DNA of 41,961 nt from DAOTUL01 sp034437435 (GTDB lineage Bacteria; Chloroflexota; Anaerolineae; Aggregatilineales; Phototrophicaceae). The position numbers and the translations under genes are program-made. Shown here piece after piece: positions 15,820-24,453 of the stretch. Below the pieces are notes generated by a model. The model was not told where the DNA came from. It worked only from the letters and a program-made list of their open reading frames with translations, and did no database searches. The stretch covers positions 1 to 41,961 of the forward strand of contig CAYQJO010000008.1 in the NCBI GenBank assembly GCA_964417785.1, given 5' to 3'. How positions within the stretch are numbered: the first letter of the stretch is position 1; each line of letters begins with the position of its first letter.

Positions 15820-18800
15820 CTAATCGCCCGGCATAATCTGATCTTCAACGCTGTCGGCGTCGTCGTAGGCTTCATCATCGGCATCAAGCGCCCCCTGGTC
15901 TTCCAGACTGATGTCAGGCGCAATCAATTCACGGTCCTGGTAGGTGTGGAAACCCGTACCTGCCGGGATCAACTTACCGATGATGACATTTTCCTTCAGA
16001 CCGTAGAGCCGGTCCACCTTGCCTTCAATCGCCGCACCTGCCAGCACCTTGATTGTATGCTGGAAGCTCGACGCGGACAGGAAGCTTTCGGTGCTGAGTG
16101 CCGCTTTGGTGATGCCAAGCAGTATCGGCACACCTGCCGCCGGCTCTTTGTTTTCTGCAATCAGGTGTTCGTTCACATCCAGCAGTTTCAGACGGTCGAT
16201 CATCTCACCCGGCAACAACGGACTGTCGCCACTTCGGGTAATCTGAACCTTGGAGAGCATCTTACGGATGATAATCTCAAAGTGCTTGTCCGAGATGTTC
16301 ACACCCTGATTGCGATAGACTTTCTGGACCTCGGAGAGCAGATATTTCTGAGCTTCATCGGCACCGAGTACGCGCAAGATACGATGCGGATTCTTGGACC
16401 CCTCGGTCAATTGCTGACCAGGGTAAACCGTCGCCCCATCATAGACGTTGGGTGTCAGTCGCGCACTTGACGGAATCTCGTATTCCTCTTCCTCACGCCG
16501 CTCGTAACGGATGTAGATCACGTTGCCTTCAATATGAACGGTACCGTCCATCCGAGCTTGAAGCACGCCATTGCCGTCGGCTTCACGGGCCAACGTGGCT
16601 CCTTCTTTGACTTTGGATTCGTCCTCGACTTCGATCTCCCAACCGTCCGGGATTGCCTGTTCTTCGTTGAAGACCTGGCTGTCGATCACCGTCGCAATAC
16701 GCACACCGTCGCGCTTGCTCAGGCGGATCACACCGCCAATGTCAGTCATCACGGACTCGCCCTTCGGCATCTTACGAGCCTCGAAAAGCTCTTCAACACG
16801 CGGCAAACCACTGGTGATGTCACCGCTGGCCTGCGCCGTACCGCCGGTGTGGAAGGTTCGCAGCGTAAGCTGTGTACCCGGCTCACCGATGGACTGCGCG
16901 GCCACGATACCCACCGCCGCACCAATCTCGACCATATCGCCGCGTCCCAGGTCACGCCCATAGCACAGCGCACAGATACCATGAATCAGCGCACAGGTCA
17001 TCGGGCTGCGAACGCTGACCGCTTCGATGGTGCTGCTCTGGATCACATCAGCGACGTCTTCATCGATCATCGCATTACGTGCCACGATCAACTCGCCTGT
17101 CTCTGGATCATGCACCGCTTTAGCCGCACAGCGTCCAACGATCCGCTCGTAGATGTTCTGACCGGCGACATCATCACTGCGATGGATCCACATGCTGCGT
17201 TCCGTACCGCAATCCCAGCGGTTCACAATCACATCCTGGGCTACATCGACCAGACGGCGCGTCAAATAACCCGCGTCAGCGGTACGCAGCGCCGTGTCGG
17301 CCAGACCTTTGCGTGCACCGTGTGTTGAGATGAAGTATTCCAGCGCCGTCAAGCCCTTACGGAAGTGGCTGGTGATCGGCAGGTCGATGATGCGGCCAGA
17401 CGGATCGGCCATCAGGCCACGCATACCCGCAAGCTGGGTGATCGGGCCAAAACCGCCTTTGGTCGAGCCGGAAATCGCCATAATCGCAATCGGGCCGTAG
17501 GGGTCTAACGTATCGCGGATCAACTCCTGGAGCCGGTCTTTGGCCGAACTCCACTCATCAATGGTGATCTGGTAGCGCTCTTCTTCGGTCATAAGACCAC
17601 GACGGAAGTCCCGTTCAGCCCGCTCCACGACGCTGCTGGCGCGGTCCAGGATAGAATCGCGCTCTTCCGGGATTGTGAGGTCGTGGACAGCGATGGTAGT
17701 GCCGGAAATGGTGGCATAGTGGAAGCCCAGGTTCTTGATCTGGTCCACCACATCCGTCGTGCGCTCCGAACCGATCCGCTGATAGCAGCGGGCTACCAGA
17801 CTTTGCAGCCCCTTCTTGCCCAGGGTCTCCTGCACAAAGCGCATCTCATCCGGCAGAATACGGTTGAACAGCGCCCGACCGATTGTTGTGATTTCCGGTT
17901 CCTCTTGCGGCCCCTGATGGTCGTAGATATTGCCGAGCAGAATGGGCGTATGCAAGCTAACCATGTCGAGACCGTAGAGATATTCGACCTCATCCATATC
18001 GACTACCATACGCCGCTCATGCAGGTTGGTGATCTCGACCGTATCTTCCAGTCCCTCAGCCTTAATGACCTTACGCATCTCGTAGGCGTTCGCCAGGATA
18101 CAATCAACCTCGTCTTCCGTCAGCGCCCGCAGAATACGGTTAAAGGCCGTCTCGACCACTTTCTCGCGCCCATTTTCGTCTTCCTCGACAATATGGTCAT
18201 ACATCTTCATGCCGGGGATGACGCGGTTCATGGCGTAGTAGAAGCCGTTAGTGCGGAAGGCAATACCGACCCGCACGTCCGGACCATAAATATTCTCGAT
18301 GGTGCGGAATTTATCCGCATTTTTGCGGAGTGCCACAATCTCTACGGTTGGGTCCATCGTCAGGTAGTAATTGCCCAGAACCATATCCTTTGATGGTCCC
18401 ACAACCGGCTGACCGTCTGCCGGTTTGAGCAGGTTGCGCGTGCTGAGCATCAGTTCACGGGCTTCCTGCACCGCTTTGTCACTCAGCGGCACATGGACCG
18501 CCATCTGGTCCCCGTCGAAATCGGCGTTAAAGGCGGAACACACCAGAGGGTGAATCTGGATGGCTTTACCTTCGACCAACTGCGGCTCAAATGCCTGGAT
18601 ACCGAGACGGTGGAGCGTCGGCGCACGGTTCAACAAAACGGGACGTTCCTTGATAACCTCTTCCAGAACCTCCCAGACTTCGGGCTTCTCGCGCTCAATG
18701 ATGCGCTTGGCTCCCTTAACATTGCTGGCGTAGTTGTAGCGCACCAGACGGCTGATCACGAAGGGGCGGTAGAGTTCCAGCGCCATCGTCTTGGGCAGAC

Positions 18801-20400
18801 CACACTGGTGCAGCTTGAGCTTCGGACCGATGACAATCACCGAGCGACCGGAGTAGTCCACACGCTTACCCAGCAAATTGCGACGGAAGCGACCTTTCTT
18901 ACCCTTCAGCATATCGCTAAGGGATTTGAGTTCGCGCCGTCCCCGGCGGCTGAGGGCTTTGCCACGCTGGCTGTTATCGATCAGGCTGTCCACCGCTTCC
19001 TGGAGCATACGCTTTTCATTGCGCACGATCACATCCGGCGCACCCAGTTCAAGCAGGTGCTTGAGCCGGTTATTGCGATTGATCACTCGGCGGTAAAGGT
19101 CATTCAGATCGCTGGTGGCAAAACGGCCACCGTCTAACTGCACCATCGGGCGCAAATCGGGTGGGATCACCGGCAGAACTGTCAGAATCATCCATTCAGG
19201 CCGGTTCTCACTCTTGCGCAGGCTTTCGACCACGCTCAAGCGCTTGGTGGCTTTCTTTTTACGCTGCTTGGATTTGGTCGTGCGGACTTCGTTCCACAGT
19301 TCCTTCGCCATCTTTTCCAGATCAAGGTACTGCAAAATCCGGTAGAAGGCTTCGGCACCCATATCCGCATGGAAGACCTGACCGTAGCGGCCCTTCAACT
19401 CACGATAGCGCGACTCCGACAGGAATTGGAGAATGTGTAATTCCTTGAGTTCTTGTCGTGCTTTTTCGGCAGCCTGACGCACACTTCCCATTCGGGTATC
19501 GAGTTCGTTCAGTTGTTCTTCCAACCCTTCGGCGGCATCACTCTGAACACTTTCCGCCTCGGCATCCAGTCCCGCCAGTTCTTGCTGGCGCAGTTCCTCA
19601 ATCTCGACCTGAATGTCATTAAGATAATTCTGTACGGCCTGTTGGATGCGGCTGATGTGGTCATTGGTGACCTGCTCACCTTTGGCGACCAGGACAGTCT
19701 CAACCGTCTCGAAGTTGATGTCCGCCGGGGCATTCTGGCCGGTCAGCGCTTCCACACGGCTCTGAACACTCTGGGCTTCTGTCATCAACTGGTCGGTCAA
19801 ACGGTCCAGTTCGTTATTGTAGTGTTCGTTGATGGCCTCGGTTTTGCCTTCAAACTCGGTCAGCACACGGTCGCGTTCACCGCGAATGCTGTCCATATGC
19901 TGCTGAATATCGCCACCGAGTTCGCTTTCTTTAGAATCCAGTTCTTTCTGGATACGGTTCAGCGCCCGGTTACGAGCATCTTCATCGATATGGGTGATGA
20001 CGTACTGGGCAAAGTACAGCACACGATCCAGATTGCGCCGGCTGATGTCCAGCAGCAGGCCCAGGTAACTGGGTACACGGCGGGTATACCAGACATGGGC
20101 AACCGGTGCCGCCAGTTCGATATGGCCCATACGCTCGCGCCGGACCGACGCCCGTGTTACTTCAACACCGCACTTGTCACAGACGATTCCCCGGTAACGA
20201 ATATTCTTGTACTTACCACAGTAACACTGCCAATCCCGCGTTGGGCCGAAAATTGCCTCACAGAAAAGACCATCCTTTTCCGGACGCAGACGACGATAAT
20301 TGATCGTCTCCGGCTTGGTTACTTCGCCATAAGACCAGTCCCGAATCTGCTCTGGCGAGGCGAGGCTTACACGCAGCGCACTGAACTCTTTTGCTTCCAC
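15820..20400 (-). CDS. rpoC: DNA-directed RNA polymerase subunit beta-prime
   Basis: The 1526-aa largest catalytic subunit of RNA polymerase. The zinc-binding N-terminus has Cys59, Cys61, Cys74 and Cys77. The catalytic Mg motif NADFDGD is at 625-631. The C-terminal part includes the trigger-loop region and the GEPGTQLTLRTFHTGG segment. Residues about 140-325 are an inserted, charged, coiled-coil-rich region between the zinc domain and the conserved DMGAEAFYRILQYLDL segment. It is placed like the non-conserved domain of Thermus beta-prime. The start is GTG at 20400 with GGGAGAG upstream. Unlike most bacteria, rpoB is not directly upstream; mdh is. Two consensus promoters lie in the 278-base spacer. 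The C-terminus ends in an acidic tail. Confidence 0.98.
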   Translation of the reverse strand: MEAKEFSALRVSLASPEQIRDWSYGEVTKPETINYRRLRPEKDGLFCEAIFGPTRDWQCYCGKYKNIRYRGIVCDKCGVEVTRASVRRERMGHIELAAPVAHVWYTRRVPSYLGLLLDISRRNLDRVLYFAQYVITHIDEDARNRALNRIQKELDSKESELGGDIQQHMDSIRGERDRVLTEFEGKTEAINEHYNNELDRLTDQLMTEAQSVQSRVEALTGQNAPADINFETVETVLVAKGEQVTNDHISRIQQAVQNYLNDIQVEIEELRQQELAGLDAEAESVQSDAAEGLEEQLNELDTRMGSVRQAAEKARQELKELHILQFLSESRYRELKGRYGQVFHADMGAEAFYRILQYLDLEKMAKELWNEVRTTKSKQRKKKATKRLSVVESLRKSENRPEWMILTVLPVIPPDLRPMVQLDGGRFATSDLNDLYRRVINRNNRLKHLLELGAPDVIVRNEKRMLQEAVDSLIDNSQRGKALSRRGRRELKSLSDMLKGKKGRFRRNLLGKRVDYSGRSVIVIGPKLKLHQCGLPKTMALELYRPFVISRLVRYNYASNVKGAKRIIEREKPEVWEVLEEVIKERPVLLNRAPTLHRLGIQAFEPQLVEGKAIQIHPLVCSAFNADFDGDQMAVHVPLSDKAVQEARELMLSTRNLLKPADGQPVVGPSKDMVLGNYYLTMDPTVEIVALRKNADKFRTIENIYGPDVRVGIAFRTNGFYYAMNRVIPGMKMYDHIVEEDENGREKVVETAFNRILRALTEDEVDCILANAYEMRKVIKAEGLEDTVEITNLHERRMVVDMDEVEYLYGLDMVSLHTPILLGNIYDHQGPQEEPEITTIGRALFNRILPDEMRFVQETLGKKGLQSLVARCYQRIGSERTTDVVDQIKNLGFHYATISGTTIAVHDLTIPEERDSILDRASSVVERAERDFRRGLMTEEERYQITIDEWSSAKDRLQELIRDTLDPYGPIAIMAISGSTKGGFGPITQLAGMRGLMADPSGRIIDLPITSHFRKGLTALEYFISTHGARKGLADTALRTADAGYLTRRLVDVAQDVIVNRWDCGTERSMWIHRSDDVAGQNIYERIVGRCAAKAVHDPETGELIVARNAMIDEDVADVIQSSTIEAVSVRSPMTCALIHGICALCYGRDLGRGDMVEIGAAVGIVAAQSIGEPGTQLTLRTFHTGGTAQASGDITSGLPRVEELFEARKMPKGESVMTDIGGVIRLSKRDGVRIATVIDSQVFNEEQAIPDGWEIEVEDESKVKEGATLAREADGNGVLQARMDGTVHIEGNVIYIRYERREEEEYEIPSSARLTPNVYDGATVYPGQQLTEGSKNPHRILRVLGADEAQKYLLSEVQKVYRNQGVNISDKHFEIIIRKMLSKVQITRSGDSPLLPGEMIDRLKLLDVNEHLIAENKEPAAGVPILLGITKAALSTESFLSASSFQHTIKVLAGAAIEGKVDRLYGLKENVIIGKLIPAGTGFHTYQDRELIAPDISLEDQGALDADDEAYDDADSVEDQIMPGD

Positions 20401-20472
20401 AGGCGTTCTCTCCCTCTGCGCTCTAAGGACGATAAAGCGTGGTTTTCAGATTGTGGGTCATAAACACAAAAC

Positions 20473-20499
20473 AGCGTGTAGAAGTCATCATCTACCGCT
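20473..20499 (-). promoter_or_regulatory. Hairpin in the rpoC 5' leader
   Basis: In the rpoC transcript AGCG-GTAGA (20499-20491) pairs with TCTAC-A-CGCT (20482-20473). This gives nine base pairs with one bulged base and an 8-base loop. It lies in a predicted leader of about 137 bases between the proximal promoter and the GTG start. Function is unknown; it could affect RNA stability or translation. Confidence 0.4.
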
Positions 20500-20542
20500 G
20501 GGATTACATTTGAGGATGGAATGATGTGACCATAGACCGTAG

Positions 20543-20571
20543 AGTATACTCAACAATGCCTATGGTGTCAA
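20543..20571 (-). promoter_or_regulatory. Proximal rpoC promoter
   Basis: On the minus strand a perfect TTGACA (20571-20566) and TATACT (20548-20543, 5 of 6) are separated by exactly 17 bases. This is the best housekeeping promoter in the window. Transcription would start near 20537. Confidence 0.85.
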
Positions 20572-20611
20572 GCAAGTTTTAAATCTGGATTAAAGAACTT
20601 TTTCCTGTGCC

Positions 20612-20640
20612 ATCTTAACGGCGAATAAGATTGTTGTCAA
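20612..20640 (-). promoter_or_regulatory. Distal rpoC promoter
   Basis: On the minus strand a perfect TTGACA (20640-20635) is followed after 17 bases by TAAGAT (20617-20612, 4 of 6). It begins directly after the mdh terminator stem, about 70 bases upstream of the stronger rpoC promoter. Confidence 0.6.
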
Positions 20641-20666
20641 GGTTGCCCCCGACACCGGAGGCAACC
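20641..20666 (-). terminator. Terminator hairpin of mdh
   Basis: Read on the minus strand, GGTTGCCTCCG pairs with CGGGGGCAACC around a GTGT loop, an 11-bp stem with one T-G pair. It lies 12 bases after the mdh stop codon. No real T-run follows; the next bases are the -35 box of the distal rpoC promoter. Confidence 0.65.
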
Positions 20667-20678
20667 CGATCATTCAGT

Positions 20679-21668
20679 CTAGGCCAGCAGGTCCGTGACC
20701 GCTTCACGCTCATCGACCAGTTCCTCTTCCGAGGCTTTGACCTTACCCTTTGCATAATCGCTCAGTTCCAGGCCACTGACGATTTCGTAACCGCCCTTAC
20801 CATCGGTACGCAGCGGGAACGAGTAAATGAGACCATCGGCCACGCCGTAGGGATTGCCTTCCGACGGAATCGCCGCACTGAACCAGTCGCCATCAGGCGT
20901 GGGGGTAATCAGCGAGCGGACGGTATCGAGCGCAGCATTGGCCGCACTGGCCGCCGAGCTTTTGCCGCGTGCTTCGATGATAGCTTTACCACGCTGCTGG
21001 TTGGTCACCATGAAGTCGTTTTCCAACCAGTTACGATCACCGACGACATTGGCAGCCGGCTTACCATCAATGAGCGCATGCTCGAAGTTGGGGAACTGGG
21101 TAGCGCTGTGATTGCCCCAGATGCCGACATTGGTAACCTGAGTTGTCTGGACACCGGTCTTTTCGGCAAGCTGCGCTTTGGCACGGTTCTCGTCCAGTCG
21201 GGTCATGGCAAACCAGCGATCCGCCGGAATCCTGGGCGCATTGGCTTTTGCCACCAGTGCGTTCGTGTTACACGGATTCGCCACCACCAACACGCGAATG
21301 TCATCGGCTGCATTATCGTTGAGCGCTTTACCCTGTTCGACAAAAATCGCTCCGTTGGCCGAAATCAGGTCGCTGCGTTCCATGCCGGCCTTGCGCGGCA
21401 TACCGCCAACCAGGATCGCCCAATTGGAATCCTTGAAGGCGACATTGGGATCATCAGTGGTGATGATGCCGTGTACCAGCGGTTGGGCGCAGTCATCAAG
21501 TTCCATCACAACGCCTTTGAGCGCGTCCATCGCCTGCGGAATCTCAAGGATTTGCAGGATAACCGGCTGATCAAGGCCGAAAACCTCACCGTTGCCAATG
21601 CGGAAGAGCAGACTATAAGCGATCTGACCGGCACCACCGGTCACGGCTACACGAATCGGGTCGTTCAT
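20679..21668 (-). CDS. mdh: Malate dehydrogenase
   Basis: NAD-dependent oxidation of malate to oxaloacetate in the TCA cycle. The 329-aa protein has the nucleotide-binding loop VTGGAGQIAYSL (residues 9-20). It carries the VGGMPRKAGMERSDL mobile-loop region with substrate-binding arginines, the NPCNTNA motif and the catalytic histidine in IWGNHSATQFPN. Length and motifs match the cytosolic-type MDH of many bacteria (the MdhA/GAGQIAY class), not the LDH-like type. The ATG at 21668 has AAGGAG 7 bases upstream. It follows pckA after an 87-base spacer containing a strong hairpin. Together the pair would supply oxaloacetate to PEP carboxykinase for gluconeogenesis. Confidence 0.96.
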   Translation of the reverse strand: MNDPIRVAVTGGAGQIAYSLLFRIGNGEVFGLDQPVILQILEIPQAMDALKGVVMELDDCAQPLVHGIITTDDPNVAFKDSNWAILVGGMPRKAGMERSDLISANGAIFVEQGKALNDNAADDIRVLVVANPCNTNALVAKANAPRIPADRWFAMTRLDENRAKAQLAEKTGVQTTQVTNVGIWGNHSATQFPNFEHALIDGKPAANVVGDRNWLENDFMVTNQQRGKAIIEARGKSSAASAANAALDTVRSLITPTPDGDWFSAAIPSEGNPYGVADGLIYSFPLRTDGKGGYEIVSGLELSDYAKGKVKASEEELVDEREAVTDLLA

Positions 21669-21694
21669 CGAGAAACTCCTTCTTGTTTACACAA

Positions 21695-21727
21695 CAGCAG
21701 AGATCAGATGGTGTCTGATCCCTGCTG
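21695..21727 (-). terminator. Hairpin in the pckA-mdh spacer
   Basis: CAGCAG-A-GATCAGA (21695-21708) pairs with TCTGATC-C-CTGCTG (21714-21727): 13 base pairs with one mismatch and a 5-base loop. It lies between the pckA stop and the mdh ribosome site. The minus-strand continuation is TTGTGT, not a T-run. It may partly terminate pckA transcripts or stabilise mRNA ends between the two genes. Confidence 0.55.
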
Positions 21728-21755
21728 AACACTGTTCAATGTGAATGGGCTGAAC

Positions 21756-23381
21756 TTAGCTCTTGGGGCCGCCAGACAAAATGTCTTCGGTGGAACCCTC
21801 GGCGAATTTCTCAAAGTTCTTCTTGAACATATCCGCGAGACCCCGAGCCTTTTCATCGTAGGCCGCTTTGTCTTCCCAGGTATTGCGCGGGTTCAAAATC
21901 TCCGCTGGTACACCCGGCGCAGTCTTGGGAACCATCACACCGAAGAACGGTTCCTCGTCATACTCGACATCATCGAGCTTCCCTTCCAGGGCTGCATTAA
22001 GCAGCGCACGGGTATGCTTCAAACTCATACGATGACCCACACCATGCGGGCCACCGGTCCAGCCGGTGTTCACCAGCCACACATTTGAACCATGCTCTTC
22101 CACCTTCACCTTCAACAGTTCAGCATAAACCGCCGGGTGCATCGGCATGAAGGGTTCACCGAAGCAAGCGCTGAAAGTCGCCTGCGGCTCAGTAACACCG
22201 CGCTCGGTACCGGCCAGCTTGGCGGTGTAGCCGCTGATGAAGTGATACATCATCTGGTTGACATTGAGCTTGCTGATAGGCGGCAGCACGCCAAAAGCGT
22301 CGGCGGTCAGGAACACCACGTTATTGGGATGCCCGGCAATCGCGGTTTCGCTGGCGTTCGGGATATAGTGCAGCGGATACGAGCAGCGGGTGTTCTGGGT
22401 ATAGCGAGTGTCGTCGAAGTCTGGTTCGCGCTTCTCATCCAGCGGGATGTTTTCCAGAATGGTGCCGTACATCTGCGTGGTAGCGTAGATTTCTGGCTCG
22501 CCTTCCAGGCTGAGGTTGATGGTCTTGGCGTAGCAGCCACCCTCAAAATTGAAGATACCATCGTCGCTCCAGCCATGCTCATCGTCACCAATCAGGGTAC
22601 GTGATGCATCAGCACTGAGCGTGGTCTTGCCAGTACCGCTGAGGCCGAAGAAGATCGCTACATCGCCGTCAGGGCCAACGTTCGCCGAGCAGTGCATCGG
22701 CATAACCTTCTTGAGCGGCAGCAGGTAATTCATCACGGTGAAGATACCCTTCTTGACTTCACCAGAGTACTTCGAGGCGATGATGATGATCAGGCGCTGC
22801 GACATATCCACACCGATGAAGGTGTCTTTGGTCTGGCCGTCAATATCGTACTGAAGCCCCAGGCTGGGCGCAGCCAAAACGGTAAATTCCGGATTGTGAA
22901 CCAGCAGTTCATCCGGGGTCGCACGCCGGAACATATTCCACGAGAACAGGGAGTGATATGGTGCTTCGGTCACAACGCGCAGCGGCAAACGATACTTCTT
23001 ATCCGCACCAGCAAAAGCATCGGTTACAAACAGATGATCGCTCTTCATCAGATGCGCACGCACCTTGTCCGCCAGATCATTGAACAATTCCTGGGTACAG
23101 GACTGGTTGTTCGGTCCCCAGAAAATTTTATCTTCGCTGCTCGGTTCCTTGACGAAATACTTGTCTTTCGGACTGCGGCCCGTGTATTTGCCAGTCATCA
23201 CGCGGATCGCGCCTTTGTTGGTCAGCGCACCTTCGCCCAACCGGATCATGTATTCGTAGGCTTCGGCAGGATTCAGGTTCCAATGAACTTTGGTGACTTT
23301 CGAGATATTGCCCAGTCCATGAACTTCCAGACCAACATTGCTGCGATTGTGTACTTTTTCCATACCTTCGGGTGAGGTCAT
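21756..23381 (-). CDS. pckA: Phosphoenolpyruvate carboxykinase (ATP)
   Basis: It decarboxylates and phosphorylates oxaloacetate to PEP with ATP, the entry step of gluconeogenesis. The 541-aa length is normal for the ATP-dependent family. Diagnostic features are TGRSPKDKYFV (residues 67-77), the kinase-1 P-loop GLSGTGKTT (246-254) and the metal-site aspartates in the following LIGDDEHGW segment. These set it apart from the GTP-dependent enzyme. The ATG at 23381 has AAGGAG about 10 bases upstream; a second ATG six codons later is less well placed. It is upstream of mdh on the same strand. Confidence 0.97.
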   Translation of the reverse strand: MTSPEGMEKVHNRSNVGLEVHGLGNISKVTKVHWNLNPAEAYEYMIRLGEGALTNKGAIRVMTGKYTGRSPKDKYFVKEPSSEDKIFWGPNNQSCTQELFNDLADKVRAHLMKSDHLFVTDAFAGADKKYRLPLRVVTEAPYHSLFSWNMFRRATPDELLVHNPEFTVLAAPSLGLQYDIDGQTKDTFIGVDMSQRLIIIIASKYSGEVKKGIFTVMNYLLPLKKVMPMHCSANVGPDGDVAIFFGLSGTGKTTLSADASRTLIGDDEHGWSDDGIFNFEGGCYAKTINLSLEGEPEIYATTQMYGTILENIPLDEKREPDFDDTRYTQNTRCSYPLHYIPNASETAIAGHPNNVVFLTADAFGVLPPISKLNVNQMMYHFISGYTAKLAGTERGVTEPQATFSACFGEPFMPMHPAVYAELLKVKVEEHGSNVWLVNTGWTGGPHGVGHRMSLKHTRALLNAALEGKLDDVEYDEEPFFGVMVPKTAPGVPAEILNPRNTWEDKAAYDEKARGLADMFKKNFEKFAEGSTEDILSGGPKS

Positions 23382-23470
23382 GCTTGCATTGCTCCTTCAT
23401 CACGTTCAAAAAAAACGGAGTAAAAATCGGTGATTACATTTAGATGAGCAATATTTCACAATCAGAAGTT

Positions 23471-23499
23471 ATTATAAGTCAATAATCACTTTTCTTCCA
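23471..23499 (-). promoter_or_regulatory. Candidate pckA promoter
   Basis: On the minus strand a perfect TATAAT (23476-23471) has a poor -35, TGGAAG (23499-23494), 17 bases upstream. The weak -35 would suit an activator-dependent gluconeogenic promoter. The leader of about 83 bases contains an eight-T run and AAATGTAATC, a string also present in the rpoC leader. Confidence 0.45.
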
Positions 23500-23578
23500 G
23501 CGACTCTCGTCAGCAAATCGAACCATTCGGGCGATGTCTCGTATGACGAATGTCACCTCTACTATGGTAGCACAGGGC

Positions 23579-23607
23579 TTGACGAAGGCCAAAGGAAAAG
23601 GCAAAAT
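23579..23607 (+). promoter_or_regulatory. Candidate promoter for the small membrane protein - era unit
   Basis: TTGACG (23579-23584, 5 of 6) and CAAAAT (23602-23607, 4 of 6) are 17 bases apart, and the first start codon is at 23646. The rest of the 264-base divergent spacer holds the pckA promoter region and nothing else I can recognise. Confidence 0.5.
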
Positions 23608-23645
23608 CTTCATGAGCATGCGCCTGTAAACAAGGATAAACACAA

Positions 23646-23948
23646 GTGGAACGTAACCCGCGCACCAACAACGACTCCCTGACTGTCGGTCTCGCCCTGC
23701 TGGCCGGTGCTGGTTTTATGGCTATGGTATTTGCTCTGGCCCTGGGTATGATTGAAGGTGCAGAAGCGGATAGCGACGTAATTGGCCTGATCTTTCTAGG
23801 CGGACTGGCCGTGTTCATCAGCGGTGCGGTTGCATGGGGAGCCATTATGCATCCCTGGGAAGCATTTGATGACATCAATGTTCCCCTCCCGGACGAACAC
23901 CATCATGACAAACATGAGGAGGAAACCGCCGAAGCTCATGCCTCCTGA
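23646..23948 (+). CDS. Small two-helix membrane protein with His-rich tail
   Basis: A 100-aa protein I do not recognise. It has two hydrophobic segments, about residues 13-36 and 45-68, joined by a short acidic loop (EGAEADSD). A cytosolic or exterior tail follows (MHPWEAFDDINVPLPDEHHHDK) with a histidine- and glutamate-rich end. The HHHDKHEEE stretch could bind metal. The start is GTG with AAGGA 9 bases upstream. Its end overlaps the next gene by 11 bases, and both lead into era. A respiratory-complex accessory subunit is one possibility suggested only by the topology. Confidence 0.68.
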   Translation: MERNPRTNNDSLTVGLALLAGAGFMAMVFALALGMIEGAEADSDVIGLIFLGGLAVFISGAVAWGAIMHPWEAFDDINVPLPDEHHHDKHEEETAEAHAS

Positions 23949-24453
23949 CCCGATCCCAGAACGTCGTCCTGTTGGTGACACCTTCACCGGATCGCTGCTC
24001 AAGATTGATGACACTTATCTGCTGGCAACAGCCAGCCCGACCGGCATAGACCCGTTAGCATCTGGGTTGTTTGTCGTTCGCTACGGTGTGCGCTTTCTGG
24101 AAAAACCCTTTCTCTCGATTGTCCCCGGACTGCTGGCCCTGGACTATGGTGATATGCTGGTGGGGGACGCAGCCTGGGATTTCTTACTCAATCGTAGTAA
24201 TCTCTACCCACGCGCCGATGTCGTCGGTTATCGCAACGACGGCCACGACGATATGATCCCTGTAAAATGGCTCGATCTCGCCATGCCATTTGAGGTGTTG
24301 ATTTACACACCCGAACAAGACACCCTACCAGCAGCCAGCGTGGAAGCCTTGATCGCGCCGCGCAACGCAGACATTCCAGAGCGTATTTTGAACTATCTCC
24401 CACATTACAGCACAATCTCGGATTGGCAGGCGAGCAAAAATACCGATGAATGA
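23938..24453 (+). CDS. Conserved-looking protein of unknown function upstream of era
   Basis: A 171-aa soluble protein without recognised motifs. It begins MPPDPIPERRPVGDTF and is rich in short beta-like segments (GSLLKIDDTYLLATAS, LFVVRYGVRF). There are no cysteines, no signal peptide and no membrane helix. The start is uncertain. ATG 23938 is used, but the best Shine-Dalgarno (GAGGAGG) is 15 bases upstream; ATG 23914 is an in-frame alternative without a site. It overlaps the upstream membrane-protein gene by 11 bases and era by 8 bases, so it is translated in a coupled chain. Its codon use looks like that of its neighbours, supporting a real gene. Confidence 0.65.
   Translation: MPPDPIPERRPVGDTFTGSLLKIDDTYLLATASPTGIDPLASGLFVVRYGVRFLEKPFLSIVPGLLALDYGDMLVGDAAWDFLLNRSNLYPRADVVGYRNDGHDDMIPVKWLDLAMPFEVLIYTPEQDTLPAASVEALIAPRNADIPERILNYLPHYSTISDWQASKNTDE

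Noticed and set aside
19453..20463. Long plus-strand open frame (336 codons) opposite rpoC
   Set aside because: It is antisense to a strongly conserved gene, has no recognisable domain and reflects the codon bias of rpoC. Similar frames opposite mdh (20631-21728), the Agl23-NHL gene (34589-35689) and the GT-C gene (38214-39401) were rejected for the same reason.
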